Shown here: piece by piece, positions 35,482 to 42,670 of the stretch | How the letters are laid out: the number at the start of each line of letters is the position of its first letter | Numbering within the stretch: position 1 is the stretch's first letter | Assembly: GCA_046331625.1 (NCBI GenBank) | Contig: JAXLQL010000002.1 | Location: 186,001-250,000 of the forward strand | Origin: JAXLQL01 sp046331625 | GTDB lineage: Bacteria > Acidobacteriota > Terriglobia > Bryobacterales > Bryobacteraceae | Direction of reading: 5' to 3' | DNA length: 64,000 nt | The notes under the pieces: model-generated | Told to the model about the DNA's origin: nothing | Seen by the model: the letters and a program-made list of their open reading frames with translations, nothing else | Database searches by the model: none | Made by a program: the position numbers and the translations under genes

Positions 35482-35877
35482 GTGAGTTTTCTCGACAACC
35501 TGGAGAACTCGGTGAAGGCGATGGAGTCGCGAACCGAGGTGGACCCGGAGGAGGTCCGGCGCGAACGTGCTTCGCGCAAGAAGGCGATCGAAGACGCGCG
35601 GGCGGCGGAACCGTTCGCGGAGGCTTTGAAGACAGGCGCGTTTGGGCAGGGTTTGCTCAAGCATGCGCGCGCAGTGGGACACTCGATGCGCATGCTGGTG
35701 CGATTCACCTGGCTCGATTCGACGCTGCGGCTGGAAGCGAAGGAGCGGCGCGTGGACCTGACGCCGACGCCGAAAGGCATCGAAGCTGTGTTTCACGAAG
35801 ATGATGCGGAGACGGCGCGCGAGATGGTGGATGTGAAGGCCGATCCGGAGAAGTTCGTGCGGCGGTGGCTATCGTAA
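35482..35877 (+). CDS. Conserved hypothetical protein, acidobacterial
   Basis: GTG 35482 is chosen because GGAGG lies just upstream and the hydrophilic protein begins VSFLDNLENSVKAMESR. The 131-residue product is charged, predicted helical in the first half (EEVRRERASRKKAIEDARAAEPFAEAL) and beta-rich afterwards (RMLVRFTWLDSTLRLE, RRVDLTPTPKGIEAVF). There is no signal peptide, so it is cytosolic. It follows the VWA gene by 22 bp and is probably co-transcribed. I do not recognise a named family. Confidence 0.6.
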   Translation: MSFLDNLENSVKAMESRTEVDPEEVRRERASRKKAIEDARAAEPFAEALKTGAFGQGLLKHARAVGHSMRMLVRFTWLDSTLRLEAKERRVDLTPTPKGIEAVFHEDDAETAREMVDVKADPEKFVRRWLS

Positions 35878-35891
35878 CGTAGGGTGACGCG

Positions 35892-36497
35892 CTATGCGGC
35901 CATGGGATCCCAGACCGGAGCGAGGTCGAGGACGAAGCCTTCCACGGGTCCAGTGCCGCGAAGCTCAGTGGCGTTGGAGACGATCTCGCGCGCGGATCCG
36001 GGGCGATAGATCTCGACGGTGCGCGTCTCGGGATCGATGAGCCATGCGAGTTCGGCGCCGTTGGCGATCCACTCGGCCATCTTCTCGCGCAGTGTCTGAG
36101 GCACATCGAATGGCGATGGCCACTCGATGACGAAGTTCGGGCAGAGCCGCCAGAACTTCTTGAAGTATGCGGGGTCCATCGCGTCCACCCGGTCGTATGA
36201 AACCCACGACAGATCGGCGCAGCGGCGAGCTCCGTTCGGCAGCACCCATCCAGCGGTCGCCGACAGGCAGTATCCGTTCTGGTGTTGACGCGCCTACAGA
36301 CCGAGTTCGCAGGTAATGATACTGTTTCGCATGCCCATCAAGGGCGTGTTTGGCAGGGAGACGATCAACTCGCCTGCGGCGGACATCTCGAACCAGAGGT
36401 GTTCGTTTTCGTTGCAGAGGTCGAGGTACTCTTCATCCGTCATCGGTCCGGCGGGCAAGACCGCAGGCAGGTCCGCGTCGTCGATCGTGAGCGTCAT
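35892..36497 (-). pseudogene. Uma2-family (DUF820) protein gene with an in-frame amber codon
   Basis: From ATG 36497 the frame encodes DDEEYLDLCNENEHLWFEM...ITCELGL, then TAG at 36294-36296. It continues in the same frame with ARQHQNGYCLSATAGW and on through DLSWVSYDRV, FVIEWPSPFDVP, LREKMAEW to a stop at 35892, a normal Uma2 length (~201 codons). The amber sits where family members usually carry Trp (TGG to TAG). The PD-(D/E)XK-type residues (D of ADLSW, E of VIEW, K of REKM) are intact, so the lesion looks recent. It is the second broken Uma2 gene in the window. Confidence 0.8.
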
Positions 36498-36559
36498 CTT
36501 TCACAGCATACGTCAGGGGCCTTGCGCCGGACCGCATAATCAGAGTAAAGGAAATAGAC

Positions 36560-37015
36560 ATGAGCCAACTCTCTGACCGTCTCGAATCCTGCAAATCCTC
36601 ACCCGACCCCTGGACCGCCGCTCTCCAAGTCATCATCGCCGCCACCGCTACCGAAAGCGGAACCATCCACCTCATGGGGGGCGACGGCGCGCTCCATATC
36701 AAGACCAGCATCAACATCCCGGCCATCGTGCTCGACAAAGTGCAGATCGTCCCCGTCGGCAAGGGCATGGCCGGGCTCGCCGCCGAGCGCCACCAGCCCG
36801 TCACCATCTGCAACATCCAGACCGATACGAGCGGCGATGTCCGCCCCGGCGCGCGAGCCACGGGCATGGAAGGCGCCATCGCACTGCCGATGTTCGCGGG
36901 CGATCGCGTAGCCGGAGTGCTCGGTGTCGCCAATCGCAGCGAGCGGACGTTCACTGACGTCGAGCAACAACTCCTGCTCGAGGCCGGTCGCCAATTGGCA
37001 GGCTGGATCGCGTAA
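36560..37015 (+). CDS. GAF-domain protein
   Basis: The 151-residue cytosolic protein is a single GAF domain: TESGTIHLMGGDGALHI, GKGMAGLAAERHQPVTICNI, AIALPMFAGDRVAGVLGVANRSERTFTDVEQQLL. GAF domains bind small ligands (cyclic nucleotides, NO-haem or chromophores), but no Cys/His pattern for a cofactor is obvious. AAAGGA precedes the ATG. It is 11 bp upstream of the enolase-superfamily gene and may belong to that transcript. Confidence 0.82.
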   Translation: MSQLSDRLESCKSSPDPWTAALQVIIAATATESGTIHLMGGDGALHIKTSINIPAIVLDKVQIVPVGKGMAGLAAERHQPVTICNIQTDTSGDVRPGARATGMEGAIALPMFAGDRVAGVLGVANRSERTFTDVEQQLLLEAGRQLAGWIA

Positions 37016-37026
37016 AGGTGGCCCGC

Positions 37027-38130
37027 ATGAAGATCGATCGCGTCACGCTCACCTGGGTCCGCATCCCGCTCGTCGAGCCCTTCCGCATCTCGAATGGCTC
37101 GGTCGCCGAGAAAGACGGCATCGTAGTCGCGCTCCATTCGGATGGGCTCACCGGTTACGGCGAGTCGTCTCCGATGTCGGGGAGCTTCTACTCGTCCGAT
37201 ACGCCAGAGTCCTGCTGGCGGCAACTCACCGAAGCGCTCGTGCCGGCCCTCATCGGACAGAAATTCGCCTCGCTCGAAGGAGCCTGCGCGTGGATCGACG
37301 CGCAAGCCGGCAGCAACTTCGCCAAGGTCGGCATCGAGACCGCGTTCTGGGATCTCGAAGCGCAGCGCCGCGGGCTTCCGCTCCATCGCCTGCTCGGCGG
37401 CGAGCGCGATCGCGTCGACTCAGGACTCGCGGTGGGGCTCTACGATACCGAGTCCGCGTTGCTCGCGACGATCGAGCGCTATCTCGCCGATGGATACAAG
37501 CGCGTAAAGATCAAGATCCATCGCGGCGGAGACGTGGAACTGGTGCGCGCGGTGCGAGCCCGCTTCGGCGCGATTCCGCTCATGACTGACGCCAATGCCG
37601 ACTACACTCTCGAACACCGCCCCGTCTTCGAGAAGCTCGACGAGTTCGGGCTGATGATGTTCGAACAGCCGCTAGGCGGCGCGATGATCGCCGAATCCGC
37701 CGAATTGCAGAAGCACGTAAAGACGCCGATTTGTTTCGACGAAAGCCTCGAACAGCCCTCTGACGTGATCCGCTCGGGCGAGCTCGGCGGATGCCGCATC
37801 GCCAACATCAAGATCCAGCGCGTGGGCGGATTCGCCAATGCGCTGCGTGTGTATGAGCTCGCGCGCCGCCACGGCATGGGGATCTGGGTGGGCACCATGC
37901 CCGAGCTCGGAATCGGCCAAGCGCAAGGAGCAGCGTTGGCTTCGCTCGCGGCATGCAACTATCCCACTGACGTCGAGGCGAGCCTGCGCTGGTTCCGTGA
38001 CGACATCGTGTCGCCGATGATCGAAGTACACGGTGGCGAGATCGCGATGCCGCAGACGCCGGGGCTCGGATACGAAGTGAGCGCGGCCAAGCTCGAACGT
38101 TATCAAGTGGCGCGACAGGAGATTCGATGA
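37027..38130 (+). CDS. MenC/N-succinylamino acid racemase-type enolase-superfamily enzyme
   Basis: The start at ATG 37027 has AAAGG 8 bp upstream; a GTG three codons earlier is possible. The 367-residue enzyme shows the muconate-lactonising subgroup residues: KIKIHR (KxK catalytic pair), MTDANAD (metal Asp), FEQPLG (Glu), CFDES (Asp) and ANIKIQRVGG (opposite Lys). GTMPELGIGQAQGAALASL fits o-succinylbenzoate synthase and N-acylamino acid racemase better than dipeptide epimerase. No other menaquinone gene is nearby, so racemase activity is equally likely. Its stop overlaps the aldolase start by 4 bp. Confidence 0.8.
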   Translation: MKIDRVTLTWVRIPLVEPFRISNGSVAEKDGIVVALHSDGLTGYGESSPMSGSFYSSDTPESCWRQLTEALVPALIGQKFASLEGACAWIDAQAGSNFAKVGIETAFWDLEAQRRGLPLHRLLGGERDRVDSGLAVGLYDTESALLATIERYLADGYKRVKIKIHRGGDVELVRAVRARFGAIPLMTDANADYTLEHRPVFEKLDEFGLMMFEQPLGGAMIAESAELQKHVKTPICFDESLEQPSDVIRSGELGGCRIANIKIQRVGGFANALRVYELARRHGMGIWVGTMPELGIGQAQGAALASLAACNYPTDVEASLRWFRDDIVSPMIEVHGGEIAMPQTPGLGYEVSAAKLERYQVARQEIR

Positions 38131-38891
38131 AACCCGACTGGCAGCGGCTCGGCCGCGGAGAGACATTGCTCGGTGCATTCGTGAGCACGGGCTCCACGAT
38201 CAGCGCGGAAGTGCTCGGCTCCGCGGGCTTCGATTTCCTGGTACTCGATCTCGAGCACGGCATGAGTTCCGAGCGCGACATACTCCAGCAACTGCAGGCG
38301 ATGGAGCATACCGGAGCGGGCGCAGTGGTCCGCGTGGAGAGCCATGAACGGCAGCGTGTGCACCGGATCCTCGACGTGGGCGCGCATGGCATCATGTTCC
38401 CGCGCGTGAACACAGCCGAAGAAGCGCGCGCCTGCGTCGCGGCGATGCGCTATCCGCCCGATGGAACCCGCGGCGTCGCGGTACTGGTGCGCGCCAGCGG
38501 ATTCGGGCGCGATTTTCCGGCGTACCGCGACGCTTCGAAAACCGCGCTCTTGACGATGCTGCAGATCGAAACAGAGGAAGCGGTGCAGAACGTGGACGAG
38601 ATCGCGGCGGTGGATGGGGCGGATGTGCTGTTCGTGGGTCCCATGGATCTGAGCACCAGCCTCGGCGTGTTCCGCCAGTACGATCATCCGAAGTTCACCG
38701 CTGCCATCGCGCGCACGCTGGAAGCAGCCAAGCGCCACGGGCGCACACCCGGCATTCTCATCTCGTCGCCGGCCGATTTCCGGCGTTACTGGGATCTCGG
38801 ATTTCGGGTGATCACCTGTGGCACCGATGTGTCGTTTCTCCAGTCAGCCGCGCAGCGCACGCATCGCGAGATGCGCGACCAGGTTCGCTGA
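38127..38891 (+). CDS. HpcH/HpaI-family class II aldolase
   Basis: The 254-residue cytosolic enzyme contains the family signature: GFDFLVLDLEHGMSSERD, VVRVESHERQRVHRILDVGAHGIMFPRV, LQIETEEAVQNVDEIA and VLFVGPMDLSTSLGV. The metal-binding Glu (QIE) and Asp (GPMDLS) are present, as is the catalytic His of LEHG. It cleaves or forms 2-keto-3-deoxy acids from pyruvate and an aldehyde (GarL/HpcH type). The ATGA overlap with the preceding enolase suggests that both act on one acid-sugar or amino-acid-derived path; the exact substrate is unknown. Confidence 0.87.
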   Translation: MKPDWQRLGRGETLLGAFVSTGSTISAEVLGSAGFDFLVLDLEHGMSSERDILQQLQAMEHTGAGAVVRVESHERQRVHRILDVGAHGIMFPRVNTAEEARACVAAMRYPPDGTRGVAVLVRASGFGRDFPAYRDASKTALLTMLQIETEEAVQNVDEIAAVDGADVLFVGPMDLSTSLGVFRQYDHPKFTAAIARTLEAAKRHGRTPGILISSPADFRRYWDLGFRVITCGTDVSFLQSAAQRTHREMRDQVR

Positions 38892-38998
38892 CGGGAATAA
38901 ACTTCCCTCGGAGAGTAATTTCTTCCGTGCCGTGCGCAATGCGCCCTGCGGAATCAACGCGCGGCGGAATGGCATTCAGCGTGCAACAAAAGAACACA

Positions 38999-39430
38999 AT
39001 GACTGCAACTCTCCTCGAACCAGTACTAGCGAGTGCGCCCACCTCGCGGGCGACTGAGCCGGTTGTCGTCGTCGCCAGTTCGGACCGCGAAGACTGGTCC
39101 ACCGTGCGGACCATGCTCGCCGGGTCGGGCTACGGCGTGATCCCCGCGCCGAATTTCCGCGAGCTCGAGCGCGCTCTCTACGAACTGCCCGTGGCGGCCG
39201 TGGTCACTAGCGACCGCCCATTCGGGCGCAGTTGGCGTGACATCGCCTTGCGTCTGGAAAGCGAGCGGCGCCGGCCCTCGCTGATTGTTTGCTCCCACCA
39301 GGCCGACGAAAGCCTGTGGCTCGACGTGCTCGATAGCGGCGGATACGATGTTTTCGCCAAACCTTTGCCACCCAGCTTGTTTCGTGATCGCGTCGATAGC
39401 GCCGTCGCGGATTGGCTCTGGCTCCGGTAA
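38999..39430 (+). CDS. Receiver-like (CheY-type) single-domain protein
   Basis: About 143 residues from ATG 38999 (an ATG at 38969 would add ten residues). The domain starts PVVVVASSDREDWSTVRTML, has an Asp at the strand-3 end (AAVVTSDRP) and a conserved Lys-Pro (VFAKPLPPSLFRDRV), a layout typical of response-regulator receiver domains. The acidic pair at the first strand is reduced to one Asp, so phosphorylation is uncertain. There is no output domain. It stands alone after the aldolase gene. Confidence 0.65.
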   Translation: MTATLLEPVLASAPTSRATEPVVVVASSDREDWSTVRTMLAGSGYGVIPAPNFRELERALYELPVAAVVTSDRPFGRSWRDIALRLESERRRPSLIVCSHQADESLWLDVLDSGGYDVFAKPLPPSLFRDRVDSAVADWLWLR

Positions 39431-39457
39431 ACGGCGGCGGCGTACAATGCGAGTTTG

Positions 39458-40066
39458 ATGCTCGCACCGGTGGTGATCGTCTTCGCGAAAGCCCCGATCG
39501 CGGGTCATGTGAAGACGCGGCTGGGCCTTCCGCCCCAGCAGGCGCTCGCATTGCACGAACGCTTTGTGGAAGCCACGCTCGCCACCTGTGCTGAGCTCGC
39601 CCTCTGTACCGAACTTCACACGGACCAGCCCACCGATGCTTGGCCTGCGTTCACCGGACGGCGATCGCTGCAATCTGACGGCGACCTCGGCCAGCGCATG
39701 CGCACCGCGCTCGAGTCGCATCCACTTGAGTCGCACTCGGGCGGAGTCATGATCGTGGGCAGCGACGCGCCTACGCTCCCACCGGACCACCTGCGGCGGC
39801 TGCTCTCTGCGGCATCGGATGTTGCGCTCGGACCCGCGGAAGACGGCGGCTACTACGCGATCTTCGCCCGCAAGACGCATCCGGCGATGTTCGCCGGCGT
39901 AGAGTGGTCCAGCGGGCGTGAGCTCCGGCAAACGGTGACTGCTTGTGAAGCCTGCGGACTCACCGTCGAACTCGGCGAGCCCTGGTTCGACATCGACACG
40001 CTGGAAGACCTGCGCCGCTTGCCCGCCGAATTCCTGGATCGCGCGGGCGTCAAGCTGCATCTATAG
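39458..40066 (+). CDS. TIGR04282/DUF2064 GT-A glycosyltransferase
   Basis: The 202-residue protein has the nucleotide-sugar-transferase-like fold: VVIVFAKAPIAGHVKTRLG at the N-terminus, GDLGQRMRTAL, VMIVGSDAPTLPPDHL and ALGPAEDGGYYAI. Family members are annotated as arsenosugar biosynthesis or general GT-A transferases; the acceptor is unknown. The ATG used is one codon after a TTG. It ends 7 bp before the selenoprotein gene and is likely co-transcribed with it. Confidence 0.82.
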   Translation: MLAPVVIVFAKAPIAGHVKTRLGLPPQQALALHERFVEATLATCAELALCTELHTDQPTDAWPAFTGRRSLQSDGDLGQRMRTALESHPLESHSGGVMIVGSDAPTLPPDHLRRLLSAASDVALGPAEDGGYYAIFARKTHPAMFAGVEWSSGRELRQTVTACEACGLTVELGEPWFDIDTLEDLRRLPAEFLDRAGVKLHL

Positions 40067-40073
40067 TGTTCCT

Positions 40074-40529
40074 ATGGCACTGAAAATCGGATCTACCGCA
40101 CCCGAGATTTCCCAAGCAGCAGACGACGGCTCGCAGTTTCAGCTTTCGAGCATGAAGGGCCAGCGCGTCGTCTTGTTCTTCTACCCGAAGGCAGACACGC
40201 CTGGTTGAACGAAAGAGGCCTGCGGATTCCGTGACGAATCCGCGAAGTTCGGCAAGAAGAAGGTAGCGATCATTGGCATCTCCGCCGACGCCGTGAATGC
40301 GCAAGCGAAGTTCAAGACGAAATACGGACTGCCGTACACGTTGGTCGCCGATCCGGAGCACAAAGTGGCCGAGGACTACGGCGTCTGGCAAGAAAAGAGT
40401 ATGTACGGCAAGAAGTACTGGGGCGTGGCGCGGACCACGTTCGTCATCGGCGCCGATGGCAAGATCGAGAAAATCTACGAGAAGGTGAAGCCCGAAGGCC
40501 ACGCCGAGGAAGTATTGGCCAGTCTCTGA
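40074..40529 (+). CDS. bcp: Selenocysteine-containing peroxiredoxin, BCP/PrxQ type (UGA = Sec45)
   Basis: From ATG 40074 the frame encodes MALKIGSTAPEISQAADDG...YPKADTPG, then TGA at 40206-40208, then TKEACGFRDESAKFGKK and onward in the same frame to TGA at 40529. Translated with Sec this is a complete 151-residue PrxQ/BCP peroxiredoxin. The UGA is codon 45, exactly the peroxidatic Cys45 of the family (TPGCT...), and the resolving Cys50 is present. The product would reduce peroxides in the cytosol with thioredoxin. A hairpin 13 nt after the UGA fits a bacterial SECIS, and selB is at 32660-34531. The gene follows the DUF2064 gene by 7 bp. If the UGA were a real stop, the 44-residue product would be inactive. 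Confidence 0.88.
40222..40243 (+). promoter_or_regulatory. Candidate bacterial SECIS element
   Basis: A perfect 8-bp stem GCGGATTC/GAATCCGC (40222-40229 and 40236-40243) encloses the 6-nt loop CGTGAC. The loop begins 21 nt after the UGA and has G at its second position; both fit the published bacterial SECIS pattern (loop 16-37 nt downstream, G among the first two loop bases). The hairpin is inside the coding sequence, as required in bacteria. Confidence 0.7.
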
Positions 40530-40917
40530 CGCTGTGGCGCGGCGCTGGCTGGACAATCTGTCCGGCTCGCCCGGGCCGCTGCTCCTAACGCGATGAAAAC
40601 AGGAGCACCGTAACCTGGCATACGAAATGCTTCTTCCATGGCGTGCTTCGTAAGTCTTCCTCTCAATCCTGTTCAGAAGCCTTTGACTGGCAGCGGATCG
40701 CCCATTACTACCAGCCCCTCAGCACTCCCATGTGCGATGGAGGCTGGCCGGTCCAATTAGCCGCTGCCAGCGTGCGGAAAGAGGAAGGTCCCGATGGGAC
40801 GGTGTTCATCTTCGAGCCAGCGTTTGCGGTATTGATTGACCGGCGCGATGGCATTGGTCGCGTGGCCGCTCCGAGCGTCTGTGAGGAGCCCCGCCCGGCT
40901 GCCAATCGTTCTTACGT
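40530..40917. other. Gap without a supportable gene
   Basis: A 93-codon frame starting with GTG at 40643 (product begins MLRKSSSQSCSEAFDWQRI) is open, but it has no recognisable domain, no clear ribosome-binding site and overlaps the start of the broken nitroreductase gene. I see no terminator or repeat that I trust. Confidence 0.4.
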
Positions 40918-41190
40918 GTGCTAATACACCCGCGAATCCCACTCGCCTTCGAACGCCTGGCACCCGAGGAGCAATCCGAGTCGATCGTCGAATCTCTCCG
41001 GCGCGTGGGCCAGCGCCGCAGTGTACGTTCGTTTTCACCGGGACCCGTTCCAGCCGCTTTGATTGAGGCTGCGGTTCGCGTGGCTGCGGAGGCACCTTCG
41101 GGAGCGAGTCAGCAACGGTGGGGATTCGTTGCCTTGTCTGATCCCGTGCTCAAGCGTAAGATCCGCGAGAGGCGCTTTCCGGTCGAATGA
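40918..41190 (+). pseudogene. Nitroreductase-family gene, 5' fragment
   Basis: GTG 40918 opens 90 codons that match the N-terminus of a flavin-dependent nitroreductase: SIVESLRRVGQRRSVRSFSPGPVPAALIEAAVRVAAEAPSGASQQRW, with the FMN-contacting RRSVR and PSGASQQ segments, then FVALSDPVLKRKIRE. The frame ends shortly afterwards at TGA. The matching C-terminal part is found at 42337-42480, so a middle portion has been lost and about 1.15 kb of other DNA lies between. Confidence 0.75.
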
Positions 41191-41231
41191 CGAAGTGATC
41201 GCCCCGATGGGGACCTGTTTGGCACCAGACT

Positions 41232-42263
41232 CTAGAACAACCCTACAGTGGACAAGCCAAAATACTGCATCACCTGAACGAGATTACACGCGAAGGTCGC
41301 CCCAGTTCCAGGACGGTCCGAGCCGGCGAAGACAATGCCGGTTGATGGATGTGGGTCGCCACCATCGTCGTAAATCACGATTGACCCGGAATCACCAGGC
41401 TGCGCGAATCTGGAGTCCAAACCCTCGATCTTGAAGACCGAATTACCTTGCCCGATAGTTCCGTATGCGGGTGCTGCTGCGGTGCCATAGTTCAACGTGA
41501 CGCTGACATCGAGTTCCGTGATCCGACCGCGACTCACGTAGGTTTCGATTCCACGCTTCACAACGTCCACGGTTAGGATCCAATATGGCATCGGATCGAC
41601 TACGGCGCCGACCGAGTAAAAGCGGTCGTTTGCGGTACCAAGATCGATGACGCGAGAGCTTATGCTGCCAGCCAGAATGCCGTTCACATAGCCCACGTCG
41701 AACCGGTTCACTGGGGCTCGTAAACGATTCGGATCTGTCCGCAGTGGAGCAATCCTTCCGAACGATCCAATGTCGCTTCCACCCGGTGATCGCGTCGGCT
41801 GCCAAACTCGCCTTGCACCAGGGGCTTGATTCGGTTTTCCGGGATCGGTTAGCACGTGATTCGCGGTGAGAGCAACGTGTCCTCCATTTAGGAGACAGAC
41901 GCCGCCCAACGAGCCAATGCCTCCTTTGCTGTCATTCTGAATCGCTGCGCCGGGGCGGGCTGGCCGATATGCAGCCAGATCAGTCGTCGGCGCCGCCGGA
42001 CCTGTCTCGACGACATCGGTGGAAACTTTGGTGCCGTCGCTTAGTTCCAGAATCGGCGGAATGACTTCCGACGCGGCCAGTTTCCGCAACGGAAGCTTCT
42101 TCTCCACGGAGAAACAGAAGCAAAGCTCCTTCGTTGCCACGCCATTCTTTCTCTTCACCCCGATGCCTACCGCTACGACGTTCGGATACTGGAATAGTTG
42201 GGACAAAACGCGCTTCTTGTGGCGGCCCATTTTCGCCAACCGCGCGGATAGGTCTGGTGTCAT
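41232..42263 (-). CDS. Trypsin-like serine protease-fold protein inserted in the nitroreductase gene
   Basis: From ATG 42263 the product has 343 residues and no signal peptide. The N-terminus is basic (MTPDLSARLAKMGRHKKRVL). A VAVGIGVKRKNGVATKELCF segment follows that is common in chymotrypsin-like proteins tied to genome-integrity or phage contexts. The likely catalytic triad is His136 (LTANHVLTD), Asp189 (NRFDVGYV) and Ser292 (QPGDSGSIV). The gene lies wholly between the two halves of the nitroreductase gene and in the opposite direction, so it arrived by insertion. No transposase is visible. A 7-bp direct repeat TGATCGC (41196-41202, 42310-42316) flanks it but may be chance. Confidence 0.7.
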   Translation of the reverse strand: MTPDLSARLAKMGRHKKRVLSQLFQYPNVVAVGIGVKRKNGVATKELCFCFSVEKKLPLRKLAASEVIPPILELSDGTKVSTDVVETGPAAPTTDLAAYRPARPGAAIQNDSKGGIGSLGGVCLLNGGHVALTANHVLTDPGKPNQAPGARRVWQPTRSPGGSDIGSFGRIAPLRTDPNRLRAPVNRFDVGYVNGILAGSISSRVIDLGTANDRFYSVGAVVDPMPYWILTVDVVKRGIETYVSRGRITELDVSVTLNYGTAAAPAYGTIGQGNSVFKIEGLDSRFAQPGDSGSIVIYDDGGDPHPSTGIVFAGSDRPGTGATFACNLVQVMQYFGLSTVGLF

Positions 42264-42336
42264 AGATTTAGCTGTCGATTGTATACCATTCGACACCCGA
42301 TGGCTGACTTGATCGCATGGAGGCGATAGCAGGCAG

Positions 42337-42480
42337 TCACTCGGATTCCTGCAGCGGGTGCTCAAGCGGCCTGGCAACGAGCGGCCGTTTCTGCTGATCC
42401 CGGTGGGATACCCGGCGGCGGGTGCCGAGGTCCCGCGACTCTCGAAGAAGGATCTGGAAGAGGTATTGGTGGTTCGCTAA
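42337..42480 (+). pseudogene. Nitroreductase-family gene, 3' fragment
   Basis: These 47 codons (SLGFLQRVLKRPGNERPF, LLIPVGYPAAGAEVPRLSKK, then DLEEVLVVR and TAA) match the conserved C-terminus of nitroreductases. They have no start of their own and continue the interrupted gene at 40918-41190. The 190 bp after the stop, up to the next gene, show nothing recognisable. Confidence 0.75.
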
Positions 42481-42670
42481 GCAAAATCGCGCTGGAGAAC
42501 GATGTCTCCAGCGCGAAGGGGTGGGATGCACCCTGGGGAAAGCTGTAGAGCGTAACGGAGCGAGTGTGTCGCGCCCACAAAGACACATATCGGGCGAGCA
42601 GCCGCCGCCGTGAGCCGCATTGCCAAGAATCGCGGACCTCGATTCACTTACGCTGAACGGTACTCGCCTA

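Noticed and set aside
40643..40924. 93-codon open frame as a gene
   Set aside because: No domain, no ribosome-binding site and unusual composition; not enough support.
41180..41195. TGA ending the nitroreductase 5' fragment as Sec
   Set aside because: Sequence after the TGA in the same frame shows no nitroreductase similarity; the rest of the gene is 1.15 kb away.
41196..42316. TGATCGC flanking repeats as proof of transposition
   Set aside because: GATCGC is very frequent in this GC-rich sequence and the ends carry no terminal inverted repeats, so it is mentioned only as a possibility.
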